Position numbers and translations under genes: made by a program. Below, in pieces: positions 1-5,614 of a DNA stretch of 8,421 nucleotides. A model generated the notes under the pieces. It saw nothing but the letters and a program-made list of their open reading frames with translations, searched no databases and was not told the origin of the DNA. Within the stretch, counting starts at the first letter, position 1, and every line of letters starts with the position of its first letter. The DNA is from RGIG4608 sp964534905 (GTDB taxonomy: Bacteria > Bacillota > Clostridia > Oscillospirales > CAG-272), in NCBI GenBank assembly GCA_964534905.1, contig CAZHPZ010000046.1, positions 1 through 8,421 of the forward strand, in the 5' to 3' direction.

Positions 1-776
1 TGCCCTATTCCGGCACGGACGTTATCCGTGACTACGGCGAGGAGCACCTGCGCACTGGAGACCTTATCGTCTACACAAGCGCGGACAGCGTATTCCAGAT
101 TGCCGCTCACGAGAGCATCGTCTCCCCCGAACAGCTTTACGAATACTGCCGCATAGCACGCTCCATACTCACGGGCGAGCACAGCGTCGGAAGAGTTATC
201 GCACGTCCCTTTGAGGGGGAATATCCCTTTAAGAGAACGGCTAACCGCCACGATTTCTCTCTTGAGCCTTACGGCAAGACCGTCCTTGACGCAATAATCG
301 AGCAGGGACAGACAGTATACGCTATCGGTAAGATTTTCGATATCTTCGCAGGCAGAGGCGTAAGCTACAAAACATTCACACATTCCAATACAGAGGGAAT
401 GGAGCTTACTCTTGACGCCCTCGACCACGATTTTGAGGGACTTTGCTTCACAAACCTCGTTGATTTCGATATGCTCTACGGTCACCGTCAGGATATCGAC
501 GGCTATGCAAACGCATTTGCCGAATTCGACAGATGGCTGCCCTCGTTCACAGGCGCTATGCGTGACGACGATATACTCATCATCACAGCAGACCACGGCT
601 GCGACCCCGGAGACAGTCACACCGACCACACACGTGAATACGTACCCTGCATAATGTACGGAAAGAACATCGAGCCTGCCAACCTCGGCACAAGAAGCAC
701 ATATTCGGATATCGCCGCAACCGTTGCGAAATATCTCGGAATCGACTTCGATTGCCCCGGCACACCGATGATTTGA
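1..776 (+). CDS. deoB: Phosphopentomutase, C-terminal two-thirds (5' end outside window)
   Basis: Interconverts (deoxy)ribose 1-phosphate and (deoxy)ribose 5-phosphate in the cytoplasm, linking nucleoside phosphorolysis to pentose metabolism. The frame is open from base 3 with no start, giving 257 visible residues; the family is usually about 390-400 aa, so roughly 130 N-terminal residues, including the phosphorylated threonine, lie outside. The cap-domain motif TSADSV (visible residues 25-30) corresponds to the ribose-phosphate contact region. Metal-site motifs of the alkaline-phosphatase-like core follow: DFDMLYGHR (about 154-162), TADHGCDP, and DHTREYVP, supplying Asp/His ligands in the usual spacing. 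The C-terminus ends GTPMI. It is the first visible gene of a + strand operon; cdd starts 32 bases after its stop. No frameshift or missing key residue is seen in the visible part. Confidence 0.96.
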   Translation, partial: PYSGTDVIRDYGEEHLRTGDLIVYTSADSVFQIAAHESIVSPEQLYEYCRIARSILTGEHSVGRVIARPFEGEYPFKRTANRHDFSLEPYGKTVLDAIIEQGQTVYAIGKIFDIFAGRGVSYKTFTHSNTEGMELTLDALDHDFEGLCFTNLVDFDMLYGHRQDIDGYANAFAEFDRWLPSFTGAMRDDDILIITADHGCDPGDSHTDHTREYVPCIMYGKNIEPANLGTRSTYSDIAATVAKYLGIDFDCPGTPMI

Positions 777-808
777 CGGAAAATCCTTATTCCGACAAGG
801 AGAAAACA

Positions 809-1222
809 ATGAACGAAAACAAAATAAGCCCCCGTGAGCTTTGCTTGCTTGCGGCAGAGGCTATGAAAAAATCTTATTCCCCCTATTCCCACTTTACCGT
901 AGGCGCCGCACTCCTCACAAAAGACGGTAAGGTTTACACCGGTGCCAATATCGAAAACGCTTCATATACCCCCACGATCTGTGCGGAGCGTGTGGCAATA
1001 TTCTCCGCCGTACACAACGGCGAGCGCGACTTTGAGGCTATCGCAATATGCGGAGGCGCAGAGGGTAATGTTACGGGAATATGCGCACCCTGCGGCGTTT
1101 GCCGTCAGGTCATCAGCGAATTCTGTCCGCCCGATTTCAAGGTCTACCTCGTAACAAGCAAGGACGGAGATTTTGAGGAAACCACAATAGGCGAGCTTTT
1201 GCCCTATACATTTAAGCTTTAA
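809..1222 (+). CDS. cdd: Cytidine deaminase, small tetrameric zinc type
   Basis: Hydrolytically deaminates cytidine and deoxycytidine to uridine and deoxyuridine in the cytoplasm. The product is 137 aa, the normal length for the homotetrameric class. Substrate-binding NIENAS is at residues 47-52. The catalytic motif CAE is at 58-60 (Cys58 zinc ligand, Glu60 proton shuttle) and PCGVC at 94-98 gives zinc ligands Cys95 and Cys98, so this is the three-cysteine type. The ATG at 809 is chosen because AAGGAG lies at 797-802, six bases upstream, and the family begins near this point; an in-frame TTG at 752 would overlap deoB and add an unrelated stretch. It sits between deoB and mgsA with gaps of 32 and 21 bases, consistent with one transcript. 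Confidence 0.97.
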   Translation: MNENKISPRELCLLAAEAMKKSYSPYSHFTVGAALLTKDGKVYTGANIENASYTPTICAERVAIFSAVHNGERDFEAIAICGGAEGNVTGICAPCGVCRQVISEFCPPDFKVYLVTSKDGDFEETTIGELLPYTFKL

Positions 1223-1243
1223 TGCTCAAAAAGGAGAAATACT

Positions 1244-1624
1244 ATGAAAATAGCACTCATCGCACACGATAAAAAGAAAAACGCGATCATCGAGCTTGCA
1301 AAGCAGTATAAGGAGGTCCTTGCGGCTCACGAGCTTTACGCTACGGGAACCACGGGAACGCTTATAATGGGCGAAACGGGACTCACGATACACAGAATGA
1401 ACAGCGGTCCCCTCGGCGGAGATCAGCAGATAGGCGCAATGCTCGCAAACGGCGAGCTTGATCTCATAATCTTTTTGCGTGACCCCCTGACCGCACAGCC
1501 TCACGAGCCCGACGTCTCGGCGCTTCTCCGCCTCTGTGACGTTCAGAAAATACCGCTTGCAACCAACGCGTCAAGCGCTATAATCATGCTCGAAGCACTC
1601 AAAAATCATATCTATTTTAAATGA
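1244..1624 (+). CDS. mgsA: Methylglyoxal synthase
   Basis: Converts dihydroxyacetone phosphate to methylglyoxal and inorganic phosphate in the cytoplasm, a glycolytic bypass that frees phosphate when triose phosphates accumulate. The 126-aa length fits the single-domain family. Visible signatures are IALIAHD near the N-terminus (His8, Asp9), the phosphate-binding ATGTTG loop at 33-38, GPLGGDQQIGA at 55-65 with the catalytic Asp60, and FLRDPLTAQPHEPD at 77-90 with His87 and Asp90. The ATG is preceded by AAGGAG at 1231-1236 with a 7-base gap. It is the last gene of the deoB-cdd-mgsA run and is followed within 30 bases by a terminator. Its placement at the end of a nucleoside-salvage operon is noteworthy. 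Confidence 0.97.
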   Translation: MKIALIAHDKKKNAIIELAKQYKEVLAAHELYATGTTGTLIMGETGLTIHRMNSGPLGGDQQIGAMLANGELDLIIFLRDPLTAQPHEPDVSALLRLCDVQKIPLATNASSAIIMLEALKNHIYFK

Positions 1625-1653
1625 TTTTTCAATATCTGTAAAATCTATAAAAC

Positions 1654-1685
1654 AAAGCCGCTTTTCTTTCCGGAAAGCGGCTTTT
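1654..1685 (+). terminator. Rho-independent terminator after mgsA
   Basis: An 11-bp perfect stem (AAAGCCGCTTT at 1654-1664 with AAAGCGGCTTT at 1674-1684) has a 9-base loop and ends in a short T run. It starts 29 bases after the mgsA stop and probably ends the deoB-cdd-mgsA transcript. The T tract is only about four bases, so some readthrough is possible. Confidence 0.85.
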
Positions 1686-1713
1686 AACGTACATACGCAC
1701 AAAGCATTCGGTT

Positions 1714-1749
1714 GTTTGCGAATATTGCGGTATGAATATTCGGTCAAAC
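1714..1749. other. Long imperfect hairpin (13 bp) past the mgsA terminator
   Basis: GTTTG-CGAATATT (1714-1726) pairs with AATATTCG (1735-1742) and CAAAC (1745-1749), with a GT bulge at 1743-1744 and an 8-base loop. It is AT-rich and unlike the GC-rich dispersed repeats that follow. No promoter or T tract was found beside it, so its role (operator, RNA structure or remnant) is unknown. Confidence 0.45.
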
Positions 1750-1839
1750 GTAACATATTTATGACTTTTGATAAGAAGCAAATCTTTTATGCGCCAAATC
1801 GGAAAATATGGGCATTAAACGGTTGCTTGCTCTATGTTT

Positions 1840-2112
1840 GCACAAACCAATCGACAAAAAAGTTTCGGTCAAGCCTTTTTAAAGGCTTGCGCACGCGTGG
1901 CGTGAGCGCAAAACGGCGTTTCTTTTTGAGAACTTTTTCTTTGTGCCTATAGTGCCAAAGAAAAAGTGGATAAAAGATGAGTGTAAATAAAATCTCTGTA
2001 ATGAAACCCCGTAGGGCGGGTGGCTTGCTCCCGCCGTGTGGTACAAAAATCTTTTGCCTTGTAACACCTCATCCACCGCTCCCGCGGTCCCCCTTCTCCC
2101 ACTGGAGAAGGC
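1840..2112 (+). repeat. Composite dispersed repeat, copy A
   Basis: Non-coding. In order: a 5' boundary motif GCACAAACCAATCGA (1840-1854); hairpin 1 at 1870-1889 (CAAGCCTTT/AAAGGCTTG, loop TT); a TTGCGC/GCGCAA stem at about 1887-1911; hairpin 2 at 1932-1967 (ACTTTTTCTTTG/CAAAGAAAAAGT, 12-base loop containing CTATAGTGC); a GGCGGG/CCCGCC hairpin near 2015-2035; the shared stretch near 2046-2079 including CTTTTGCCTTGTAACACC; an ACCGC-TCCC-GCGGT hairpin; and a terminal CCTTCTCC-cact-GGAGAAGG hairpin. The same order recurs in copies B, C and D, but hairpins 1 and 2 differ in sequence here while remaining fully paired. Confidence 0.85.
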
Positions 2113-2150
2113 TAATTGATGGTGTCGCAAGGTTACATAAAATTTTTGTA

Positions 2151-2231
2151 GAGCGGTGGCTTGCTCCCGCCGATTTGATACAGAACAATATGGGGATTAA
2201 ACGATTGCTTGCTATGTTCGCACAAGCCATT
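2151..2231 (+). repeat. Repeat fragments: second CCCGCC hairpin unit and 5'-end-like motif
   Basis: Bases 2151-2172 repeat the GGTGGCTTGCTCCCGCCG unit of copy A in slightly decayed form. Bases 2188-2231 resemble 1807-1853: both contain ATTAAACG.TTGCTTGCT followed by GTT.GCACAA.CCAT/AT, so copy A is bracketed by direct repeats of about 45 bp. These look like debris or boundaries of the same repeat family. Confidence 0.55.
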
Positions 2232-2281
2232 GCCTCCCAAGTGTCGCGGGAGGTGGCACGGCGAATGCCGTGACGGAGGGA
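2232..2281 (-). repeat. Half-element with variable hairpin (CCGTCA...TGCCACCT type)
   Basis: Read on the - strand this is CTCCGTCA, then a hairpin (CACGGC-attc-GCCGTG at 2257-2272), then TGCCACCTCCC and a closing GGGAGGC. The same frame (CCGTCA or similar, variable hairpin, TGCCACCT, CTCC-loop-GGAG) recurs in copy D near 8268-8312 and in both ends of the 2384-2522 element, with different stem sequences each time. I know such units as common intergenic repeats of gut Clostridia, without an assigned function. Confidence 0.65.
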
Positions 2282-2298
2282 TTGACCTGCGTAGGCGC

Positions 2299-2350
2299 GT
2301 GCCCGGATCCTTCGCTACGCTCGAGGATGACCGCTAAAGCAGTCGGGCAC
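2299..2350. repeat. Palindromic tail module with GTGCCCG/CGGGCAC closing stem
   Basis: GTGCCCG (2299-2305) pairs with CGGGCAC (2344-2350), enclosing ATCCT...AGGAT (around the TCGCTACGCTCGA core) and a small GCTAAAGC palindrome. The same module in the other orientation begins at 8375, where the internal palindrome is GACACAT-tt-ATGTGTC instead; the window ends before its closing stem. Confidence 0.7.
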
Positions 2351-2383
2351 TTTGTTTTTACAAGTTATTGGTTTGCTATTTTT

Positions 2384-2522
2384 GCCTCCCTCCGGGAGGG
2401 AGGTGGCAAAAATCTCTGATTTTTGACGGAAGGAGCCTGCGTTACTTTGCGTTTGAGTGAATTTTATTGTTGCACACTCTCCTTCAGTCACCAGCGGCGA
2501 CAGCTCCCTCCCGGAGGGAGCC
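2384..2522. mobile_element. MITE-like 139-bp element with 20-bp terminal inverted repeats, nested in copy B
   Basis: The left end (2384-2403) and the reverse complement of the right end (2503-2522) agree in 18 of 20 positions. Each end is itself palindromic: CCTCCCTC-cgg-GAGGGAGG on the left and GCTCCCTC-ccg-GAGGGAGC on the right. Inside each end is a second hairpin with a conserved frame, TG(G/T)C - stem - GAC(G/T)GAAGGAG reading inwards (2404-2435 and the complement of 2479-2502). The stems differ: AAAAATC/GATTTTT on the left, a GTCACC-type stem on the right. There is no ORF, and I see no clear target-site duplication. It could be mobilised in trans or be a decayed structural repeat. Confidence 0.6.
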
Positions 2523-2863
2523 TAAGGCGGCTTTCTCAAGTGCGTGGGGCTCCCCCGAAGTGAAAGTAATATAAGCCTTCTCCAGCGTGAGAAGGGGGAC
2601 CGCGTAAGCGGTGGATGAGGTGTTACAAGGCAAAAGATTTTTTGTACCACACGCGGCGGGAGTAAGCCGTTCTACGGGTTTCTGTGTAGCGGAGAGTCAG
2701 TGCGTTGATTTGATGTTTGTGCTAACCGTTTATTCGCTTTTCTCTTTGGCACTATAGGCGCAAAGAGAAAAGCTTAGCAAAAGAGAAACGCCGATATGCG
2801 CTCGTGCCGCGCGGGCAGTCGCTTTTGAAAAAGCGGAGCAAAACTTTTTTTCGCAGAGTTTTG

Positions 2864-2966
2864 CAAACAAAGTGCCCGACCCGCAGAATGGTCATGCCTA
2901 TAAATTTGCTGCAAGCAGCAAATTTATAGCGAGATAGCCCAAAGGGCTACTCGGGATCTGCGGCAC
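2864..2966. repeat. Branched palindromic structure (three-way junction) next to copy B
   Basis: Outer stem CCGCAGA (2881-2887) / TCTGCGG (2957-2963) encloses two hairpins. One is a 15-bp perfect inverted repeat with a 2-base loop at 2898-2929 (left arm CTATAAATTTGCTGC). The other is a 10-bp stem with one bulge at 2930-2953 (CGAG-a-TAGCCC / GGGCTA-CTCG, loop AAA). GTGC (2872-2875) and GCAC (2963-2966) could extend the outer stem. The leading CAAACAAAGTGCCCGAC (2864-2880) is the tail-module start also found at 8365-8382, so this is a variant of the tail module. Confidence 0.7.
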
Positions 2967-3033
2967 GCGGATAAAGCAAGATTTGCGAAACTTTTTATCG
3001 ATTGGTTCGTGCAAGCAGACGTGATCATTCGAC

Positions 3034-3070
3034 AAAAAAGGAGCAGGCAATGCCTGCTCCGATTTTTTTT
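3034..3070 (-). terminator. Bidirectional Rho-independent terminator after jag
   Basis: A 9-bp GC-rich perfect stem GGAGCAGGC (3040-3048) / GCCTGCTCC (3052-3060) with a 3-base loop. On the - strand it is followed by six T (complement of 3034-3039); on the + strand by eight T (3063-3070). It begins 8 bases past the jag stop and should also block transcription arriving from the mgsA/repeat side. Confidence 0.9.
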
Positions 3071-3707
3071 ATTTCTTATTTTCGTCAAGGTAGATGACAA
3101 CCTTACGGTTAGACTCGCTTCCGATGGAGTTTGTATTTACGCCGGCAAAGCTCTGAAGCTCTGCGTGTATGATTCTACGCTCGTAGGGGTTCATAGGCTC
3201 AAGCATTACGCTCTTCTTGTACTTAACTACCTTATGCGCCATTCTTCTTGCAAGAGCACGGAGTGTTTCTTCTCTCTTCGCTCTGTACGACTCAACGTCA
3301 ACGGAGATCTTCGGAGATCCGCTCTTCTTATTCTCCGTTCTGTTTGCCGCAAGATTTGCAAGGTGCTGGAACGAATCAAGCGTTTCGCCGTGATGTCCGA
3401 TGAGGACGCCTGCGCCCTCTCCGTGAACGTCGATCTTCTTACCGAGATCCGTATCCGATACGGTTACGGTTGCTTCGATATTCATATTCTTAAGAGTTGT
3501 CTTGACAAAATCAAGTGCGAGGTCTATACCCGTGGGCAAATACGTTGCCTGCACCTTTGCGGGAACCGCACCGATGCCGAAAAGTCCCTTTTTGCCCTCC
3601 TCAAGCACTGTATATTCGATGTCGGAGACTTCAACTCCGAGCTCGGCAGCTGCCGCCGCAACAGCGTCGTCTACCGTCTTTGCCGTTACAATAGTTTCTT
3701 TTTTCAT
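3069..3707 (-). CDS. jag: KhpB/Jag (EloR) RNA-binding protein, Jag_N-KH-R3H
   Basis: A cytoplasmic RNA-binding protein encoded beside the membrane insertase in most Firmicutes. Homologues (Jag, EloR, KhpB) pair with KhpA and influence cell elongation and division through RNA binding. The 212-aa product shows a Jag_N domain at about 1-50 with the typical KKGLFGIG at 39-46, a KH domain at about 75-150 with the GxxG loop IGHHGE (103-108), and a C-terminal R3H domain with R177-x3-H181 in ERRIIHAEL. Thus all three domains are intact. Its start lies 30 bases downstream of the yidC stop, with only a weak purine-rich AGAAAGAGAA ribosome site, suggesting coupling to yidC. The stop codon nearly abuts a strong terminator, so it is the last gene of the cluster here; mnmE, the frequent next gene, is absent. 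Confidence 0.95.
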   Translation of the reverse strand: MKKETIVTAKTVDDAVAAAAAELGVEVSDIEYTVLEEGKKGLFGIGAVPAKVQATYLPTGIDLALDFVKTTLKNMNIEATVTVSDTDLGKKIDVHGEGAGVLIGHHGETLDSFQHLANLAANRTENKKSGSPKISVDVESYRAKREETLRALARRMAHKVVKYKKSVMLEPMNPYERRIIHAELQSFAGVNTNSIGSESNRKVVIYLDENKK

Positions 3708-3737
3708 ATCTGAATTCTCTTTCTGATCACTAAAAAA

Positions 3738-5252
3738 TTACTTATTAACAAATGTCGTATATTCCTCATCGTCATCGTCGATGTGGTGGAGAGAACGAGG
3801 TCTTTCTCTGTCGGGATCGAGATCCTCTGCCTGTCTCTTGCGCTTTCTCTGAGGAGTCTTGGAATAAAGCTCCTTTTCAGCCGCTCTGACGTCCTCTTCG
3901 GTCGTCTGGGGCAGGGGCATTACACGGCTCATTATGAACTGCTTAAGAGTTGAAAGCACGCTTCTGAATACCCAATAGATACCTACCGCGCCGGGAACCA
4001 TAAAGCAGAAGAACGTGGACATAAGGGGCATATAATAGTCCATCATCTTTGTCGAGCAGCCTGCTCCGGGCGCCTCTGTATTGGTCGTGGGCTGGTATGT
4101 GAACTTCTTTGTGAGCTTCATTGAGCCGAAGTAAACGACGAACGTAAGCACGGGCACGATAAGAAGCCAGTAGTTGCTTGAGAAGCTGGGTGTAAATCCG
4201 AAGTTGATCGGACCGATATTAAACGTGGGAATGTTGTGTGCAAATCCATCAAGAGTTTCGAACGCCTTTGCGCTGTTGGTGAAGAATTCGAAGTTCTTAA
4301 GTCCCGAGAAATCAACATTCTTGAGCTGAGAAAGTATCTCAATCGTACCGTTGGTGGAATTAAGCGTAAGTCCGAGACCGCCTGCCGCCTGTGAAGCGGT
4401 GAAGAAGGTCTTGAGCGCGGACGCGAAGCTTGACGTTCCGCCGAGAATGTACTGAATGGGATCGACAACAACGTTATAAAGTATCATAACGATGGGAAGC
4501 TGAATGAGCATGGGCAAGCAGCCGCCGAACGGGCTGAAATTCTCTCTCGTATAGAGATCCTGTATCTCCTGTGCGACCTTCTGCTGTGTAGCCTGGTCGT
4601 TTCTGCCCTTGTAATGGTTTCTGATAGCCATTTCCTTGGGACGGAGAGAAGCCTGCTTAATGGAGTTCTTCTGCTGCTTTATCGCAAGAGGAAGCATAAG
4701 AAGCTCTACGAATACCGCAAAAATGCAGATACCGAGAATATAGTTTCCGAAGCCGAGAGTCTTTGTGATCCAAGCAAGAGCAACACCGATATAATAACGG
4801 ATACTGCCGAGCAGGTCACGGCTGTCGTCAAAGGAAATGTCGCCCTTCATCGCATCAACGATGTTTTTGACGTCCTTTTCATTGATTTCCTCGTAATTAA
4901 GCGTTCCGTCCGTGTCGTATTTTTCAAGGACATGCTTAACGGCGGGGATGCTTACTATATAGTTGCCCTCCTCGTCGTAAACGCCGGGATAAGACTCAAG
5001 ATCTGCGTCGGAGCCGAGAACGTCGTATCCGCGGTATGCGGCAACGAAGTCCTGCCATGCGCTTGCATTGTTGCGAACAAGAGTCGCTATTGCGTTAAGA
5101 TCGTCCTCGGTGAGATTTGAACTCTCGTCAACCTTAACGTCGTCGATCTTCACGCTTGACGTTCCGCCCGTCACGCAGGACGTGAGGAGCGCACAGAGCG
5201 CTACAAATACGACTATCGCGGCAAAAAGCCTCGAATTAAAAAGTTTTTTCAT
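3738..5252 (-). CDS. yidC: YidC/Oxa1-family membrane protein insertase (SpoIIIJ-like)
   Basis: Inserts and folds membrane proteins, alone or with SecYEG. From the ATG at 5252 it is 504 aa, much longer than the roughly 260-aa Bacillus SpoIIIJ. In order: signal with lipobox LTSC (Cys26); an extracytoplasmic domain to about 150; the conserved core from about 150, with LLMLPLAIKQQ at 184-194, a cytoplasmic loop rich in Lys/Gln at 191-240, and PFGGCLPMLIQLPI at 241-254; a long extracytoplasmic insertion at about 270-358; membrane segments at about 360-378 and 404-440; and a tail basic at 469-473, then acidic at 492-497. Glu183 stands where the family usually has the groove Arg/Lys. The start is chosen for the signal peptide; a TTG at 5351 would prepend 33 residues. 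The site before ATG is weak. Confidence 0.95.
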   Translation of the reverse strand: MKKLFNSRLFAAIVVFVALCALLTSCVTGGTSSVKIDDVKVDESSNLTEDDLNAIATLVRNNASAWQDFVAAYRGYDVLGSDADLESYPGVYDEEGNYIVSIPAVKHVLEKYDTDGTLNYEEINEKDVKNIVDAMKGDISFDDSRDLLGSIRYYIGVALAWITKTLGFGNYILGICIFAVFVELLMLPLAIKQQKNSIKQASLRPKEMAIRNHYKGRNDQATQQKVAQEIQDLYTRENFSPFGGCLPMLIQLPIVMILYNVVVDPIQYILGGTSSFASALKTFFTASQAAGGLGLTLNSTNGTIEILSQLKNVDFSGLKNFEFFTNSAKAFETLDGFAHNIPTFNIGPINFGFTPSFSSNYWLLIVPVLTFVVYFGSMKLTKKFTYQPTTNTEAPGAGCSTKMMDYYMPLMSTFFCFMVPGAVGIYWVFRSVLSTLKQFIMSRVMPLPQTTEEDVRAAEKELYSKTPQRKRKRQAEDLDPDRERPRSLHHIDDDDEEYTTFVNK

Positions 5253-5392
5253 TTTCAGTTTAGTTAAATCGATCGAGATCGATTCCCTTTCTGTTTTTAT
5301 GGGTTTGCGTACCGTCAATTTTGATACTTGCGCCGAACGGTACCTCGGCAAGCCGCCTTTAGAATAATTTTAAGCAAAACGGCGTCAGTGCA
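5253..5392 (-). promoter_or_regulatory. yidD-yidC intergenic leader with two inverted repeats
   Basis: The leader is 140 bases without a gene of its own. AATCGAT-cgag-ATCGATT (5267-5284) forms a 7-bp stem ending 14 bases before the yidC ATG. Directly 5' of it on the - strand is AAAGGG, about 32 bases from the ATG, so a folded hairpin would bring a Shine-Dalgarno-like site closer. A second pair, GTACCGT (5309-5315) / ACGGTAC (5337-5343), lies further upstream. I found no convincing promoter. Regulation of yidC translation is possible but inferred only. Confidence 0.4.
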
Positions 5393-5614
5393 CTACTTTC
5401 TTTTCGGAACCGGGTCATATCCGCCCTTGCAAAAAGGATTGCAACGGAGTATACGCCAGACTGTCAGTCCGAAGCCTATGAAAAATCCCCATTCGTTGAA
5501 TGCGTCGATAGCATATTGCGAGCAGGTGGGACGAAATCTGCACGTAGGCTGCCCCTTAAGCTTTGAAAGGTGCTTTTGGTAAAAGCGCACGAGATATATG
5601 CATAATTTTTTCAA
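5393..5614 (-). CDS. yidD: YidD membrane protein insertion efficiency factor
   Basis: A small membrane-associated protein that assists YidC-dependent insertion. The product is 73 aa and matches the family throughout: an N-terminal amphipathic LVRFYQKHLS, then TCRFRPTCSQYA at 24-35, and RILRCNPFCKGGYDPVP at 54-70, including the conserved cysteines. Initiation is at a TTG that overlaps the rnpA stop (the four bases TTGA are shared), which indicates translational coupling; the nearest ATG is out of frame, and GGGGAAG upstream is the only ribosome-site-like stretch. It is followed 140 bases later by yidC, consistent with joint function. Confidence 0.95.
   Translation of the reverse strand: MKKLCIYLVRFYQKHLSKLKGQPTCRFRPTCSQYAIDAFNEWGFFIGFGLTVWRILRCNPFCKGGYDPVPKRK

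Larger units (their letters stand above)
2299..2849 (-). repeat. Composite dispersed repeat, copy B (inverted, with nested element)
   Basis: This reads on the - strand and lies opposite to copy A. The segment 2700-2849 matches 8034-8183 of copy D over 150 bases with about three differences counted by eye. Hairpin 1 is at 2820-2835 (CGCTTTT/AAAAGCG, outer pairs broken), hairpin 2 at 2736-2773 (13-bp stem, 12-base loop), and the ACCGC-TTAC-GCGGT plus CCTTCTC...GAGAAGG hairpins at about 2576-2615. The distal tail at 2299-2350 (GTGCCCG/CGGGCAC closing stem around the ATCCT...AGGAT palindrome) also ends copy D. The 2384-2522 element interrupts the tail. No open reading frame with coding character is present. 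Confidence 0.85.

Noticed and set aside
1932..1967. Hairpin 2 units as Rho-independent terminators
   Set aside because: The long stems of copies A-D are not followed by a T tract on either strand and are A/T-rich in the stem itself.
1965..1973. DnaA-box-like AGTGGATAA, with the thought of an origin near the rpmH cluster
   Set aside because: One mismatch from the consensus, single, inside a repeat, no cluster of boxes and no dnaA in the window.
1716..2273. Open frames on both strands across copy A and neighbouring repeat fragments (for example 1716-1952, 1879-2130 and 1977-2273)
   Set aside because: They lie in hairpin-rich repeat sequence, lack ribosome sites, resemble no family, and the shared repeat units in other copies do not keep the frame.
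2881..2963. tRNA or tRNA-like gene, because of the branched fold
   Set aside because: No T-loop, anticodon arm or acceptor stem of the right lengths; only two inner hairpins.
2282..3000. Insertion sequence with transposase
   Set aside because: No coding sequence of transposase length or motif; only small non-coding elements.
1840..3012. CRISPR array
   Set aside because: Repeats are long, mosaic and of mixed orientation; there are no regularly spaced 20-40 base repeats with unique spacers.
3009..3713. Long + strand open frame of 234 codons opposite jag
   Set aside because: It is antisense to a complete Jag protein with all three domains, starts in the terminator region and shows a Cys/Arg/Leu-rich composition typical of a shadow frame.
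4614..5120. + strand open frame opposite yidC
   Set aside because: Antisense shadow of a clear YidC coding region; no ribosome site or recognisable domain.
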